NCBI GenBank assembly: GCA_903905335.1
Contig: CAIVGC010000043.1
Span: forward strand, 1-42,286
Direction of reading: 5' to 3'
Source: an uncultured Methylococcaceae bacterium
GTDB taxonomy: Bacteria > Pseudomonadota > Gammaproteobacteria > Methylococcales > Methylomonadaceae
Length of the DNA stretch: 42,286 nt
Part shown: positions 19,213-31,344 of the stretch, piece by piece
How positions within the stretch are numbered: position 1 is the first letter of the stretch
Layout of the letters: the number at the start of each line of letters is the position of its first letter
Position numbers and translations under genes: made by a program
The notes under the pieces: model-generated
Databases searched by the model: none
What the model saw: the letters and a program-made list of their open reading frames with translations, nothing else
Told to the model about the DNA's origin: nothing

Positions 19213-19513
19213 TATGTGAATTAGAGAGGGTAAATAAAAATAAGAGCGAAAAATACAATCTCATTAGTACCTAAAAAACCCTAAATTCGTCATCCCGGCA
19301 TGGATTCACGTCCGGCTATCCTGCCTGACACCCTTCGGATAAATGCAAATCTGTTCCATACAGATTTGTGCCGGGATCTAGAGCACATGGACGTATGCAT
19401 TGAATGATGGAGTGCTTATCATGAAACTTATAGTGATACGGCTCACCATCCATGGCAACTGGTTTCCGGCAGTCCTTGCCGGAATGACGGTTTACACACA
19501 CTCGATTCACATA
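19213..19513. mobile_element. MITE-like element with terminal inverted repeats (copy A)
   Basis: Left TATGTGAATTAGAGAGGGTAAA and right (reverse complement) TATGTGAATCGAGTGTGTGTAAA; CGTCATCCCGGCATGG and TGCCGGAATGACG inside; shares interior with 28677-28912. Confidence 0.7.
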
Positions 19514-19545
19514 GAACCATAACGACTGTGTTACTGAAGATTTCG

Positions 19546-21336
19546 CTACTGATATTCATCATATAACTTGGCATAAAGACCGTTTTGATTCAGTAAAGTT
19601 TCATGACTACCCTGCTCTATCACCAGACCTTGCTCAAATACATAAACATGATCGGCTTGTTTAACGGCACTTAAGCGGTGAGCAATAATCAGCGTAGTAC
19701 GACCTTTTAAGAACTCCGTCAAAGCCACATGTAAATGATGCTCAGTTTCACTATCCAGTGCTGAGGTCGCTTCATCTAAGATCACGACTTTAGGATCAGC
19801 CACTACCATACGCGCAATGGCCATACGTTGCCGTTGACCACCAGATAGACGCATCCCTTGCCTACCGACAATAGTATCTAAGCCCTGTTCCAAATCTTTT
19901 ACGGTAGCTGTTAGTTGTGCAATCGCCAAGGCTTGCCATAACACAGCATCAGCTACTGTTTTACCCAAGGTAAGATTAGCACGTATGCTATCGTTAAATA
20001 AAACTGGGTGTTGCAGTACAGTAACTACATGTTCTCTAACCACATCCAAACCGATACTTTCTATCGGCACATTATCAAAATAGATCTGGCCCGAACTAGG
20101 CGTATAAAGTCCTATTAGCGCTTGTATTAAAGTTGATTTACCACCGCCACTAGCCCCAACCAGGGCAACCTTTTCTCCGGCTTTAATATTTAAGTTAATG
20201 CCGTTGAGGATGGTTTCTTCACCATAACTAAAGTGTAAATTATCTATCCGAATAGCCACGGTTTTTTTATCTAGAAAAGGATTTTCAAGATGTGGATAAG
20301 CGGGTTCTTGTTTTAAAGCATATAAACCATTAATACGCACCAAGGCAGCTTTAGCGGCATAAAATGCATATTGTATACTTAAGATTTCTTGTACCGGTGC
20401 CATCATAAACCAAAGATAACCGAACACAGCGAGCATTTGGCCGATACTCAGGTCAGAATAAAATACCATTAGCATTGCGCAAGCGCGAAATATATCAAAA
20501 CCGAACAAGAACACTAAAAAACTGATGCGGGAGGCAGCATCACTTTTCCAAGTAAACGCGGCAGAGTATTCTTTAACCGATCGCGCTGTGCTGATTAATT
20601 GCGCACAATAATGTAGCTCGCGATTACTGGCGCGAATTTGATGAATGGCTTCTAAAGTTTCGGTTAATGCTTGCTGAAACACTTGATAAGCTGAATTTTC
20701 TTTAGCCTTAAGATCCTTGACGCGTGAGCCGACTACGCGAGTAAAATAAATAACAACAGGATTTAACAGCATGATAAATAGGCCTAGCTGCCAGTGCACC
20801 CATAAGAGTATCGCCGCCGTACCTAAAATCGTTAAACTGGCCACTAATAATTTACTAACCGTGGTGCCGATAAAGGCATCAATGGTATCTAGGTCTTTAA
20901 CTAAATGCGTGACCACCGTGCCCGTGCCTAAGCTTTCATATTCGGACATGGAGATGGTTTGTAAGTGACCGATAAGATTTTGACGAATACGAAAGACGAT
21001 GTCTTTAGCAATACAGGAGAAATGCCGAGCTTGGATGATGTTAAAGATGATGGCTATGATGCGCAGTATTAAACTGACGACTAAAATAACCGAGATATAT
21101 AAAATTGGCCTATGCCATTCTTCTGGAAACCAAGGGTTAATGAGGCTCATGGCCATGCCTGGCTTTTTAAGCAAGACTTCATCCACTAGCATCGGCATTA
21201 ACAACGGCACAGGTACACTGGCCATCATCGCTAAAACCGCGATGAAATGAGAATAAATCAGCGCTTTTTTATGCTCTAAGGCAATACGATAGATCGTGCC
21301 CCAAGTATATGATGGTTTAGCTGATTTTGATTGCAC
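19546..21336 (-). CDS. ABC transporter, fused permease/ATPase (MsbA-like exporter)
   Basis: 596 aa; TM domain, Walker A GASGGGKST, signature LSGGQRQRMAIARM, DEATSALD. Confidence 0.93.
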   Translation of the reverse strand: MQSKSAKPSYTWGTIYRIALEHKKALIYSHFIAVLAMMASVPVPLLMPMLVDEVLLKKPGMAMSLINPWFPEEWHRPILYISVILVVSLILRIIAIIFNIIQARHFSCIAKDIVFRIRQNLIGHLQTISMSEYESLGTGTVVTHLVKDLDTIDAFIGTTVSKLLVASLTILGTAAILLWVHWQLGLFIMLLNPVVIYFTRVVGSRVKDLKAKENSAYQVFQQALTETLEAIHQIRASNRELHYCAQLISTARSVKEYSAAFTWKSDAASRISFLVFLFGFDIFRACAMLMVFYSDLSIGQMLAVFGYLWFMMAPVQEILSIQYAFYAAKAALVRINGLYALKQEPAYPHLENPFLDKKTVAIRIDNLHFSYGEETILNGINLNIKAGEKVALVGASGGGKSTLIQALIGLYTPSSGQIYFDNVPIESIGLDVVREHVVTVLQHPVLFNDSIRANLTLGKTVADAVLWQALAIAQLTATVKDLEQGLDTIVGRQGMRLSGGQRQRMAIARMVVADPKVVILDEATSALDSETEHHLHVALTEFLKGRTTLIIAHRLSAVKQADHVYVFEQGLVIEQGSHETLLNQNGLYAKLYDEYQ

Positions 21337-21406
21337 AGGAGGGTAAGCTCTATTTCATTAATAAAAAAGCACCAATTAAGGTAGGTCGGGTAACAGCTTT
21401 ATATCT

Positions 21407-21461
21407 CTATGTTAATCGTAGTGGGTAAACCGTCATTCCGGCAGTCCATGCCGGAATGACG
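21407..21461. mobile_element. Partial MITE-family end: TIR plus 31-nt perfect hairpin
   Basis: CTATGTTAATCGTAGTGGGTAAAC, then CGTCATTCCGGCA-gtcca-TGCCGGAATGACG (21431-21461). Confidence 0.75.
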
Positions 21462-21521
21462 TATTGCTTGTATTCGGCTACTTATAAAAGGTGTTTTTTC
21501 CAGCCCGATTTACAAAGAGCC

Positions 21522-22601
21522 TTATAAATTATCCAAAATCGCTCGTTTAACCGCATCCAAACTGGCCTCTATGGTCACAGGATGAGCGGAAGCACATTGT
21601 TTGATAGCGGTATCTGGATCTTTTAAACCATTGCCCGTCAACGTGCAGACGATGATACTGCCCTCAGGGATTTTACCAGAAGCAATGTCTTGCATCGCAC
21701 CGGCTAATGAAGTCGCAGATGCGGGCTCGCAAAAGATACCTTCATATTGTGAGAGCATTCTTTGAGCCGCTAAAATTTGTTCATCACTAAACTTGTCAAA
21801 CCAGCCACCAGACTCTTTTTGTGCAGCCCAAGCGAAATCCCAAGATTGTGGATGACCTATACGGATAGCTGTGGCAATTGTTTCTGGGTTATCAATCATG
21901 TGGCCGGCGATAAAAGGGGCAGCTCCGGCTGCTTGATAACCACACATGATAGGGCGGTTACTACATACTCTATCGGTCGCGTATTCTTTGTAGCCTTTCC
22001 AATAAGCGGTAATATTTCCGGCATTTCCCACTGGCAAGCAGTGATAATCGGGCGCAAAGCCTAAGTCATCGACAATTTCAAAAGCTGCGGTTTTTTGACC
22101 ATCAATACGATAAGGATTAATAGAGTTCACGATAGTAACAGGCGCTTGTTCTGCCACTTCTTTAACCAAGGCCATGCCTTGATCAAAATTACCATTAATT
22201 TGAATGATAGTCGCATCGTACATTAAGGTTTGCGCTAATTTACCTTGGGCTATTTTGCCATCAGGAATTAACACAAAGGCTTTAATGCCGGCTCGTGCAG
22301 CATAAGCGGCAGCGGCGGCAGAAGTGTTACCGGTAGAGGCACAGATGATAGCTTGACTACCCTCTTCTACCGCTTTGGTAACCGCCATGGTCATACCGCG
22401 ATCTTTAAAAGAACCGGTTGGATTTAAGCCTTCAAACTTTGCATAAATCTTTACATCTTTACCCAGTAATCTAGGAATATTTTGCAACTCAATCAGTGGC
22501 GTATTGCCTTCATTTAAACTGATGATGCGCGTATTAGCACTAACCGGCAGACGGTCTCTATAACGTTCAATTAATCCAGTATGGTGTTTATGGGTAGACA
22601 T
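21522..22601 (-). CDS. thrC: Threonine synthase
   Basis: PLP-fold; LNEGNTPLIEL, GLNPTGSFKDRGM, STGNTSAAAAAYAARAG; adjacent to hom. Confidence 0.94.
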   Translation of the reverse strand: MSTHKHHTGLIERYRDRLPVSANTRIISLNEGNTPLIELQNIPRLLGKDVKIYAKFEGLNPTGSFKDRGMTMAVTKAVEEGSQAIICASTGNTSAAAAAYAARAGIKAFVLIPDGKIAQGKLAQTLMYDATIIQINGNFDQGMALVKEVAEQAPVTIVNSINPYRIDGQKTAAFEIVDDLGFAPDYHCLPVGNAGNITAYWKGYKEYATDRVCSNRPIMCGYQAAGAAPFIAGHMIDNPETIATAIRIGHPQSWDFAWAAQKESGGWFDKFSDEQILAAQRMLSQYEGIFCEPASATSLAGAMQDIASGKIPEGSIIVCTLTGNGLKDPDTAIKQCASAHPVTIEASLDAVKRAILDNL

Positions 22602-22607
22602 AACTAT

Positions 22608-23918
22608 TTATCTCAAGGTTTCTAAACGGATACGATTGACTTTTCCGGTCACAGTTTTTAAGGCTTCGATTTTTGTAATCGCAGCATTCATTTCATGTTC
22701 CATGGTAATTTCAGTCAACAAAATAATGGGGACAGCCGGAGCATCATCTAAAGGTTCTCTTTGTATAATGCCTTCAATACTAATGTGATGATCAGCTAAT
22801 ATACGGGTAACATCGGCTAAGGTGCCTGGTTTATCTTCAGCATTTAAGCGTAAATAATAGGCTGTTTTAAATTGATCAGGCGGTAAAACGGGAATATCTA
22901 CTAAAGAATCAGCTTGAAAGGCCAAATGCGGTACGCGGTTTTCAGGATCACTGGTTAAGGCTCTAGCGACATCAATCAAATCAGCGACTACCGCTGAAGC
23001 AGTAGGTTCAGCGCCTGCACCTGCACCATAATAAAGACTAGGCCCTACAGCATCACCTTTAATGACTATGGCATTCATCACACCATTGACATTAGCAATC
23101 AAACGTCGCTTTGGGATTAAAGTGGGATGAACTCTAAGCTCAATGCCATCTGGCATTTTTCTGGCAATGCCTAAATGTTTAATCCGATAACCTAATTTAT
23201 TAGCATACTCAACATCAAGACGCGTAATTTCAGTAATACCTTCGGTATAAACTTTGTCAAACTGCAAAGGAATACCAAAAGCAATTGACGCTAAGATGGT
23301 CAATTTATGAGCTGCATCGATGCCTTCAACATCAAAGGTAGGATCAGTTTCTGCATAACCCAAAGCTTGAGCTTCGGCTAAGGCATCATTAAAGCTACGG
23401 CCTTTATCGCGCATTTCAGTCAAAATGAAATTGCCTGTGCCGTTAATAATACCGGCTAGCCATTCAATTTGATTGCCACTTAAGCCTTCGCGTATGGCTT
23501 TAATAATGGGAATACCACCGGCAACAGCCGCTTCGAAAGCAACAATAACGCCTTTTTCACTGGCTTTGGCAAAGATTTCATTACCATGTAGAGCAATCAA
23601 TGACTTATTCGCCGTGACGACATGCTTGCCGTTGCTAATAGCTTTTAAAACCAAATCTTTAACTAAACCTGCACCACCGATTAACTCCACAACGATATCA
23701 ATATCTGGATCGTTAATGATATCCATAGGATCGGTGGTTAAAATAATACCTTGGGTATCACAGATACGTTGTTTATCTAAGTCTTTAACTGAAGCACGGG
23801 TAATAGTGATCTTCCTACCTGCGCGCCTAGCGATTTCTGCCGCATTGCGCTTTAGTACATTAACGGTACCACCGCCCACTGTACCCAATCCTAATACACC
23901 TACTTTTACCGGTTTCAA
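22608..23918 (-). CDS. hom: Homoserine dehydrogenase with C-terminal ACT domain
   Basis: GLGTVGGGTVNVL; AAVAGGIPIIKAIREGLSGN; GIINGTGNFILTEM; ACT region RLNAEDKPGTLADVTRILADH. Confidence 0.95.
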   Translation of the reverse strand: MKPVKVGVLGLGTVGGGTVNVLKRNAAEIARRAGRKITITRASVKDLDKQRICDTQGIILTTDPMDIINDPDIDIVVELIGGAGLVKDLVLKAISNGKHVVTANKSLIALHGNEIFAKASEKGVIVAFEAAVAGGIPIIKAIREGLSGNQIEWLAGIINGTGNFILTEMRDKGRSFNDALAEAQALGYAETDPTFDVEGIDAAHKLTILASIAFGIPLQFDKVYTEGITEITRLDVEYANKLGYRIKHLGIARKMPDGIELRVHPTLIPKRRLIANVNGVMNAIVIKGDAVGPSLYYGAGAGAEPTASAVVADLIDVARALTSDPENRVPHLAFQADSLVDIPVLPPDQFKTAYYLRLNAEDKPGTLADVTRILADHHISIEGIIQREPLDDAPAVPIILLTEITMEHEMNAAITKIEALKTVTGKVNRIRLETLR

Positions 23919-24036
23919 TTCTAGCTCCAGTTAAACATTATTGATCTTCTATACCCCAAGCATTTATGGTTGTGGATATTTTATAGTTATTGCCGAGCTT
24001 GTTGGCTTGCTTAAAGATGCAACGCAACATGACTAC

Positions 24037-25224
24037 TTAAGTCGTCAAACCGTCTTTTTTCATCATCAGGCGAATACCACGAACGGCTTGACGAGTACGG
24101 TGTTCATTTTCAATTAAGCCAAAGCGGACATGATCATCGCCGTACTTACCAAAACCTACGCCGGGAGCTACAGCCACTTTAGCTTCTAATAATAGTTTTT
24201 TAGAAAACTCCAGCGAGCCCATTGCTTGATAAGCTTCTGGTATTTTTGCCCAAACAAACATGGTTGCTTTGGGTTTTATAACCGGCCAACCAGCGGCATT
24301 CAAACCCTCACAAAGGACGTCGCGTCTTTTTTTATACATCTCGGCAATTTCAGTCACGCATTCTTGCGGACCTTCTAATGCGGCAATTGCTGCAATTTGT
24401 ATGGGTGCAAAAGTGCCGTAATCCAAATAAGATTTAATTCTTGCCAGAGCAGAAACCAGCTCTTTATTGCCACACATAAAACCGACACGCCAGCCTGGCA
24501 TGTTATAGCTTTTAGACATGGAGAAAAATTCAACTGCGATATCTTTAGCGCCTTCGACTTGTAGTATAGAGGGTGCTTTATAGCCATCGAAAACAATGTC
24601 AGCGTAAGCAATATCCTGAACTACCCAGATATTATGCTCTTTAGCGACTGCAATAATTTTCTCAAAGAAATCTAGCTCCACACATTCGGTAGTCGGATTG
24701 CCTGGGAAATTAAGGATGAGCATTTTAGGCTTAGGCCAAGAATCAACTATCGCTTTTTGTAATTCTTCAAAAAAGTCACCACCGGGAACCATAGGCACAT
24801 GCCGTAAATCGGCGCCGGCAATGACTACACCATAAGGGTGGATAGGATAAGCAGGATTAGGCACCAGCACCACATCACCAGGACCTAAGGTCGCCAAGGC
24901 TAAATGCGCCAAGCCTTCTTTAGAACCGATGGTCACTATGGCCTCAGTTTCGGGATCTAAGTCCACATCATAACGAGTTTTATACCAGTCACAGATGGCT
25001 TTTCTTAATCTAGGAATGCCCTTAGAGACTGAATATCGATGAGTATCGGGGCGTTGGACAGCCTCTATCAATTTATCAACAATATGTTGCGGCGTGGGTT
25101 GATCGGGATTCCCCATACCAAAATCAATAATATCCTCACCCGCTGCACGAGCTTTAGCTTTCAGCTCATTGACTATATTAAATACGTAAGGAGGTAAACG
25201 ACTTATTCTATGAAATTCTTGCAT
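24037..25224 (-). CDS. alaC: AlaC-like PLP aminotransferase
   Basis: [56 protein letters not shown]. Confidence 0.88.
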   Translation of the reverse strand: MQEFHRISRLPPYVFNIVNELKAKARAAGEDIIDFGMGNPDQPTPQHIVDKLIEAVQRPDTHRYSVSKGIPRLRKAICDWYKTRYDVDLDPETEAIVTIGSKEGLAHLALATLGPGDVVLVPNPAYPIHPYGVVIAGADLRHVPMVPGGDFFEELQKAIVDSWPKPKMLILNFPGNPTTECVELDFFEKIIAVAKEHNIWVVQDIAYADIVFDGYKAPSILQVEGAKDIAVEFFSMSKSYNMPGWRVGFMCGNKELVSALARIKSYLDYGTFAPIQIAAIAALEGPQECVTEIAEMYKKRRDVLCEGLNAAGWPVIKPKATMFVWAKIPEAYQAMGSLEFSKKLLLEAKVAVAPGVGFGKYGDDHVRFGLIENEHRTRQAVRGIRLMMKKDGLTT

Positions 25225-25399
25225 TAACAGCTCTTAAGCAACCCAAGTATGAGTAAAATTTAAAAAATAGCTTCTCAATCGCTAGACGATGAAAAGACAC
25301 AACAAAACCGAATAAATTACTGATGTAATCAGTGCCTGTCAAATATTAACGATAATTTTACTATTAAAACGCCGACTTTAAAATGAACAGTTGCATCAT

Positions 25400-26170
25400 T
25401 TAACTCCGCATTGCCAATACGCGCGTCACTCGCAACAGGTCTTCTTGCGTATCTACACCCGCTTCGGGCGTGTTATCGATGACTTTGACTAAAATTGCTT
25501 CACCCTGCCAAAGTATTCTCAGTTGTTCCAAAGCTTCGACCGACTCCAGTGCTGAGGCAGGCCATGAACAATAACGATTTAAAAAATCGACCCTATAAGC
25601 ATATAAACCAATATGTCTAAGATAAGGCACAGCACCTGACGGCGCTTTATCTTTCAGATCAAAAACGCCTCTTTCCCACGGAATAGGCGCACGACTAAAG
25701 TAAAGTGCATAACCAGCTTGATTCAAAACCACTTTAACCGCATTGGGGTTAAATATTTCTTCTGAATTTATTATTTTAGCTGCCAATGTAGCAATACCAG
25801 CAAGCTTTTGAGTCGCTAAAGCTGCTGCAACCTCTCGTATAGATTCAGGAGGAATTAAAGGTTCATCACCTTGCAAATTAACAATAATATCATCCCCAGA
25901 CCAACCACAAAGCCTTGCCACTTCAGCAATTCTTTCTGTGCCACTTTGATGATCGGCTCGTGTCATCACCGCTTTTATACCTAAATCAGTGACGGCTTGA
26001 AAGATGCGTTGATCGTCCGTTGCTACGACCACTTCTTCAGCATCGGCTTCTTGCGCACGCTCACAAACATGAACAATCATAGGTTTGCCAGCTATATCTA
26101 ATAAGGGTTTACCAGGTAAGCGACTTGAACCATATCGAGCAGGAATAACGACTTTAAAACGGTGACTCAT
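25400..26170 (-). CDS. kdsB: 3-deoxy-manno-octulosonate cytidylyltransferase
   Basis: [38 protein letters not shown]. Confidence 0.96.
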   Translation of the reverse strand: MSHRFKVVIPARYGSSRLPGKPLLDIAGKPMIVHVCERAQEADAEEVVVATDDQRIFQAVTDLGIKAVMTRADHQSGTERIAEVARLCGWSGDDIIVNLQGDEPLIPPESIREVAAALATQKLAGIATLAAKIINSEEIFNPNAVKVVLNQAGYALYFSRAPIPWERGVFDLKDKAPSGAVPYLRHIGLYAYRVDFLNRYCSWPASALESVEALEQLRILWQGEAILVKVIDNTPEAGVDTQEDLLRVTRVLAMRS

Positions 26171-26361
26171 TGATATAAAGCGTCTACTTCTTCACTACTT
26201 AACTGACGCGCTTCATCTTCAATCATCACAGGGATGTCATCACGAACGGGGAAGGCTAAACGATCGGCTCTGCATATCAGTTCATCAGCGACCTTATCAT
26301 AATGCAATGGGCTTTTGCATAATGGGCAAGCCAGAATATCGAGTAATTTTTTATCTATCAT
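26167..26361 (-). CDS. Trm112/YcaR family protein
   Basis: [17 protein letters not shown] and [16 protein letters not shown]; overlaps kdsB and lpxK. Confidence 0.93.
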   Translation of the reverse strand: MIDKKLLDILACPLCKSPLHYDKVADELICRADRLAFPVRDDIPVMIEDEARQLSSEEVDALYQ

Positions 26362-27349
26362 GCTTTTCTCTTAAAAGATTTAATAATTGTTCTGTAAAAA
26401 GACTATCAGGCTTAGCAGTCACTGGCACATACCAATGTTGCTGACCTGCAAATAACGTGCATTTTACCGCATCTTTTTCTGTCATCAACACGGGCTGTTG
26501 ATCAGAAAACTCAATATCTTCGCGTTGAAACGAGTAATGATCGGGAAAACTTTTGTTGCTAGTGTTCAGTCCTGCTAACGCTAACTGCTTAAAAAACCGT
26601 TCTGGATGTCCTATGCCAGCAATGGCATGACAATCCTCAGTTATAAAATCACCTAGGTGCTTTGGCTCACCCGTTAATAAATTAATAGCGATGTCACCTT
26701 CTAAGCACATAGAAAACTCATTGGGTTCTTGTTTTTCACCATTGACGATAATAAAGTCAACACTGGTTAAGCGCTCTATAGGTTCGCGCAAAGGTCCTGC
26801 GGGTAAACAATAACTATTACCAAAACGCCTTACACCATCAATGACGGCAATTTCAATATCTCTGTGTAAAGCATAATGCTGTAAACCATCATCCGATAAA
26901 ATGACGTTACAATCTGCTTTTTCTAATAATAATCGAGCGGCATCTACACGTAGCGGCCCAACTGCCATAGGACAAGCTGTTTGTTTGGCAATTAACAGAG
27001 CCTCATCACCGACGTCTTTTGCTAGGCTACCAGCATCTACCCACTGGGGCCAAGATTCGGCTAATCCACCGTAACCTCGACTGATAATGCCCGGCTTAAA
27101 GCCTGCATGTTTAAGATATTTGGCTAAATAAATAATTAACGGCGTTTTACCGGTACCGCCCACGGTAATATTACCCACGACAATAACAGGCACGGGTAAC
27201 GTTTGGGTTTTTAGTAGCCCAATTCGATATAAAAACTTTCTAAAGCGAACGACATCACTGAATAAAAACCCCAGAGGCATTAGCCACAAACCAATGAAAG
27301 GATCTTTATACCAAATATCTAAGGCCCAGCGAGCAAAGGTTTTCTTCAT
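26351..27349 (-). CDS. lpxK: Tetraacyldisaccharide 4'-kinase
   Basis: [45 protein letters not shown]. Confidence 0.95.
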   Translation of the reverse strand: MKKTFARWALDIWYKDPFIGLWLMPLGFLFSDVVRFRKFLYRIGLLKTQTLPVPVIVVGNITVGGTGKTPLIIYLAKYLKHAGFKPGIISRGYGGLAESWPQWVDAGSLAKDVGDEALLIAKQTACPMAVGPLRVDAARLLLEKADCNVILSDDGLQHYALHRDIEIAVIDGVRRFGNSYCLPAGPLREPIERLTSVDFIIVNGEKQEPNEFSMCLEGDIAINLLTGEPKHLGDFITEDCHAIAGIGHPERFFKQLALAGLNTSNKSFPDHYSFQREDIEFSDQQPVLMTEKDAVKCTLFAGQQHWYVPVTAKPDSLFTEQLLNLLREKHDR

Positions 27350-27421
27350 ATTGTCGCCTTAAGCTTAAATTATAGGGAATATCATGGGGCTGGCATCAAT
27401 TAACATGATTAATGGCTTATT

Positions 27422-28585
27422 CTAACCTACCACAAGCTTATCTTGACTATTTTCCCTGCCCACCCAAACATAAGCGATGATAAAAGCTAAGCCACAACAT
27501 GCGGCAGCCATTGAAAACACAAACTTTGGGCCTAGTAAATCCCAATAATAACCACTATAAACACTACCCAACACGCCACCTAAGCCAAAACAAAGACTGG
27601 TATATAACGCTTGGCCTTTACCTTGATGTTGTTCACCAAAATAACGACGCAGCAAATACATAGCAACAACATGGGTACCTCCAAAAGTGGCGGCATGACA
27701 CAGTTGTGCAACAATCAGCACCCACAAATACTCAGAACCCCAACCTATCATTAACCACCTAGCAGTCGCTAAAACTAAACTAAGTAAAAGAATGGTGCGT
27801 AATGAACAGTATTTTAAAAGGTTACGCATATAGATAAACAACACAATCTCAGCTACGACACCTAATGCCCAGAGAAATCCCGTCAACATAGCCGAATACT
27901 GAGCCTCTTTTAGAAAAATTGAATAAAAAACATAATAAGGCGCGTGAGCTATTTGCAATAATACATTAACCGCCATGAAAGCTAAGACCTCTGGCATCTT
28001 AATGATTTTTAACATACCATGCGCGGCCTTGCCCAAATTAAGACTTTTAGCTTCAGGTGTCACAAAGGTAATTCCGGCATTTAACAATAAAAATGCCGCT
28101 ATGATTAAAGGTAGGCAAGTGACTGGATAGTATTCTAAAACTGCACCAATACCCAGTACAGCAACAATAAAGCCTATCGAGCCCCACAATCTTATTCGAC
28201 TATAGCGATCTGGTGCATTTCTTAAATGCGCCAAGGTTACGGCTTCAAATTGCGGCAACATGGCATTCCAAAAAAAACTAAAGCCTATGGTAATCAAGGC
28301 AAAATCTACATAACCATGAGTCCATATAAACCCAGCGCCGATCATATTAGAAAAAAAAGCTGCTAATCGAATAATGCCTATACTTTTACCGGTACGATCG
28401 GCTATCCAGCCCCATATCAGGGGCGCTATTATTTTGGTCCCTACTAACAATGCAGAAAGCTCACCTATTTCAATGGGATTAAAACCACAATCTTTTAAAA
28501 AAAGACTCCAGTAAGGGATAAATCCACCTAAAGCCGCAAAATAGAAAAAATAAAAACCTGACAGCCGCCAGTAAGGGATAGACAT
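27422..28585 (-). CDS. MFS transporter (HcaT / nucleoside-H+ symporter-like)
   Basis: 387 aa, ~12 TM; YFFYFAALGGFIPYWSLFLKDCGF and RIRLWGSIGFI. Confidence 0.85.
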   Translation of the reverse strand: MSIPYWRLSGFYFFYFAALGGFIPYWSLFLKDCGFNPIEIGELSALLVGTKIIAPLIWGWIADRTGKSIGIIRLAAFFSNMIGAGFIWTHGYVDFALITIGFSFFWNAMLPQFEAVTLAHLRNAPDRYSRIRLWGSIGFIVAVLGIGAVLEYYPVTCLPLIIAAFLLLNAGITFVTPEAKSLNLGKAAHGMLKIIKMPEVLAFMAVNVLLQIAHAPYYVFYSIFLKEAQYSAMLTGFLWALGVVAEIVLFIYMRNLLKYCSLRTILLLSLVLATARWLMIGWGSEYLWVLIVAQLCHAATFGGTHVVAMYLLRRYFGEQHQGKGQALYTSLCFGLGGVLGSVYSGYYWDLLGPKFVFSMAAACCGLAFIIAYVWVGRENSQDKLVVG

Positions 28586-28676
28586 TTATTTACGTTATAA
28601 AAAAGGAGGTCATATTAATAGTCTCATATGTTTTTGCACTTTTCCTATGTTAGGACTCTGCAATTCAATCTGTTTC

Positions 28677-28912
28677 TATGTGAATCGTAGTCGGTAAATC
28701 GTCATTCCGGCATGGACTGCCGGAAACCAGTTGCCATGGAGGGCAAGAGACATATCACTATAAGTTTCATGATAATCACTTTAACTACGACAAGTACATC
28801 CTTGTATTCTGGATAACGGCAGTCCATGCCGTGATCCAGAATGTGGTTTTTTTCAGGCACTTAGTATGTGTATTTATCGGTTTTATTTTATTTACCCACT
28901 ACGGATCACATA
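28677..28912. mobile_element. MITE-like element with terminal inverted repeats (copy B)
   Basis: Left TATGTGAATCGTAGTCGGTAAA (28677-28698) and right (reverse complement) TATGTGATCCGTAGTGGGTAAA (28891-28912), 19/22 identical; interior matches reverse complement of copy A. Confidence 0.78.
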
Positions 28913-29001
28913 CAGCCTTCAATCTTATTTCATGCAAGGACTTATGCAACTATTAATACTTTAATGACGGGAGCAATAAGCTTAGATTGCCCCCCTATCA
29001 A

Positions 29002-30090
29002 TTACCGTATAACAGGCAAGCCAGATTGAACATGTAGGTTTTGAGCCCTATGTCTTAGTAAATGATCCATCAAGACCAAAGCCATCATTGCTTCAGCTAT
29101 CGGAGTAGCGCGTATGCCCACACAAGGATCATGACGTCCTTCGGTACTCACTTCTATGGCCTCACCTTGCTGGTTAATACTCTTACCGGGCAAGCGTAAA
29201 CTAGACGTTGGCTTTAAAGCAATACTGGCCGTAATGGATTGACCACTAGAAATACCGCCTAAAATACCACCGGCATGATTACTTAAAAAACCGTCTGGCG
29301 TTATTTCATCACGAAACTGTGTGCCTTTACTGTTTACACAGCCAAAACCATCACCTATCTCTACACCTTTAACCGCATTAATACTCATCAAAGCATGAGC
29401 CAAGTCAGCATCTAAACGATCAAAAATTGGCTCACCTAAACCAGGCGGCACATTGGTTGCGACGACTTCAATTCTTGCGCCTATAGATTCACCTTCCTTA
29501 CGTAAGGCATCCATGTAAGCTTCCATTTCTGCCACTTTATCGATATCAGGACAAAAGAAGGGGTTGCTATCGATGACTGACCAATCAAGCTTTTCTATTT
29601 TTATCGGGCCTAATTGTGATAAATAACCACGAACTTCTATACCAGCTAGTTCTTTAAGATATTTTTTGGCGATACCACCTGCCGCAACTCTCATAGCCGT
29701 TTCACGAGCCGATGAACGACCACCACCGCGATAATCTCTAAAGCCGTACTTTTGCTGATAAGTATAATCAGCATGACCAGGCCTAAAAGTATCGGCAATT
29801 TTAGAATAATCTTTTGAGCGTTGATCAGTGTTTTGTATTAATAAGCCTATAGGCGTACCGGTAGTTTTGCCTTCAAACACGCCTGATAATATCTTCACTA
29901 CATCTGCTTCACGACGCTGTGTGGTATGCCTTGAGGTACCTGGTTTTCTGCGATCAAGATCTTCTTGTAAATCAGCTTCTGATAGCAGCAATCCAGGAGG
30001 ACAGCCATCGACAATACAGCCTATCGCAGGACCATGACTTTCACCAAAGGAGGTGACTGTGAATAATTTTCCTATTGTATTTCCAGACAT
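29002..30090 (-). CDS. aroC: Chorismate synthase
   Basis: [44 protein letters not shown]. Confidence 0.97.
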   Translation of the reverse strand: MSGNTIGKLFTVTSFGESHGPAIGCIVDGCPPGLLLSEADLQEDLDRRKPGTSRHTTQRREADVVKILSGVFEGKTTGTPIGLLIQNTDQRSKDYSKIADTFRPGHADYTYQQKYGFRDYRGGGRSSARETAMRVAAGGIAKKYLKELAGIEVRGYLSQLGPIKIEKLDWSVIDSNPFFCPDIDKVAEMEAYMDALRKEGESIGARIEVVATNVPPGLGEPIFDRLDADLAHALMSINAVKGVEIGDGFGCVNSKGTQFRDEITPDGFLSNHAGGILGGISSGQSITASIALKPTSSLRLPGKSINQQGEAIEVSTEGRHDPCVGIRATPIAEAMMALVLMDHLLRHRAQNLHVQSGLPVIR

Positions 30091-30091
30091 A

Positions 30092-31024
30092 TTAACCTAA
30101 CGCCGCTATAAATAAATTGTGATACTCATGAACCTGCCCTGCCGTTAGCAAGAACACACCGTCACCACCTCGTTCAAAATTCATCCAAAAGAAGGGCACG
30201 CTAGGAAAAGTATCTTGTAAGGTTTGAGCACTACTGCCAACTTCTACACACAAAATACCCTGCGTAGCTAAATAGGCATCGGCATCAACCAAAATGCGTA
30301 TAACAAGATCCAAGCCTGACTCACCGCCTTTAAAGCCCATGTCGGGTTCTGCGCGAAACTCTTGAGCCAACTCTGACCATTCTTGGTGACTGACATAAGG
30401 CGGATTGCTGACAATAATGTCATAGTGAGCTGCTGGCAATTCATTAAATAAATCCGATTGATATAACGTTACCGATTCTGCTAGCTGATGTTTTTCAACA
30501 TTGATAGTAGCTACATCTAAGGCATCTGCAGATAAATCAACAGCGTCAACATAGGCTTCTTGGAAAGCATAAGCGCAAGCAATAGCTATACAACCACTAC
30601 CGGTACATAAATCTAAAATACGAACGACTTGCTCTTCTTCCACCCACGGCGAAAAACGCTGCTCAATGAGTTCAGCAATAGGTGATCTTGGTACTAATAC
30701 CCGATTATCAACATAAAAAGCTAAGCCAGCGAATATAGCCTCATTCGTTAAATAAGCAGCAGGTGTTCTTTCATTAATGCGTCTGTCAATTATGTCTATA
30801 ACAGCTAACCGTTCTGCCATGGTTAATGCCGCATCAAGATAAGCTTCAGCCAAATTATAGGGTTGATGTACCGTATGTAAGACGAGTGCAGCCGCTTCAT
30901 CAAGCGCGGTAAGCGTGCCATGCCCAAAACTAACGCCAGCGATGGTAAAGCGACTGGCTGCCCAGCGTATATAATCACGCAACGTTGTAAGGGTCGTTAA
31001 AACATCTGTATCTGTTGTTTGCAT
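30092..31024 (-). CDS. prmB: 50S ribosomal protein L3 glutamine N5-methyltransferase
   Basis: [23 protein letters not shown]; typical partner of aroC. Confidence 0.94.
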   Translation of the reverse strand: MQTTDTDVLTTLTTLRDYIRWAASRFTIAGVSFGHGTLTALDEAAALVLHTVHQPYNLAEAYLDAALTMAERLAVIDIIDRRINERTPAAYLTNEAIFAGLAFYVDNRVLVPRSPIAELIEQRFSPWVEEEQVVRILDLCTGSGCIAIACAYAFQEAYVDAVDLSADALDVATINVEKHQLAESVTLYQSDLFNELPAAHYDIIVSNPPYVSHQEWSELAQEFRAEPDMGFKGGESGLDLVIRILVDADAYLATQGILCVEVGSSAQTLQDTFPSVPFFWMNFERGGDGVFLLTAGQVHEYHNLFIAALG

Positions 31025-31134
31025 GAGTCAATTATTAAGCAAGTGTGAGAGATTCTGACTAAAGTGAGGATTTTAAACTAATCCAGCTTATTCAGTTTAA
31101 GTTTTATAGGCCATCACCCACAAAAACGGAGGCC

Positions 31135-31330
31135 CTATGCAAGACGTAGCTAATAAAAAATCTATTTATATATAGTCGAAAACACCTAAATCGTCATCCC
31201 GGCATGGACTGCCGGGATCCAGAATACAGGGATGTATTAACCAACTAAACGTTATGTGCAAGTATTGTAATGCCATCCAAGACAACTGGTTTATGGCAGT
31301 CCATGCCGAAAAGCCCGTTAATGTGTTTAT
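31135..31330. mobile_element. Degenerate MITE-family copy (copy C)
   Basis: Interior CGTCATCCCGGCATGGACTGCCGGGATCCAGAATACAGGGATGTA and CAACTGGTTTATGGCAGTCCATGCCG; weak left TIR; right TIR not recognisable. Confidence 0.55.
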
Positions 31331-31344
31331 ATTTTTTGATAAGT

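Noticed and set aside
19316-19510. Listed ORF MNRVCVNRHSGKDCRKPVAMDGEPY...
   Set aside because: Lies entirely within the MITE-like element; composition follows the repeat, not a protein family.
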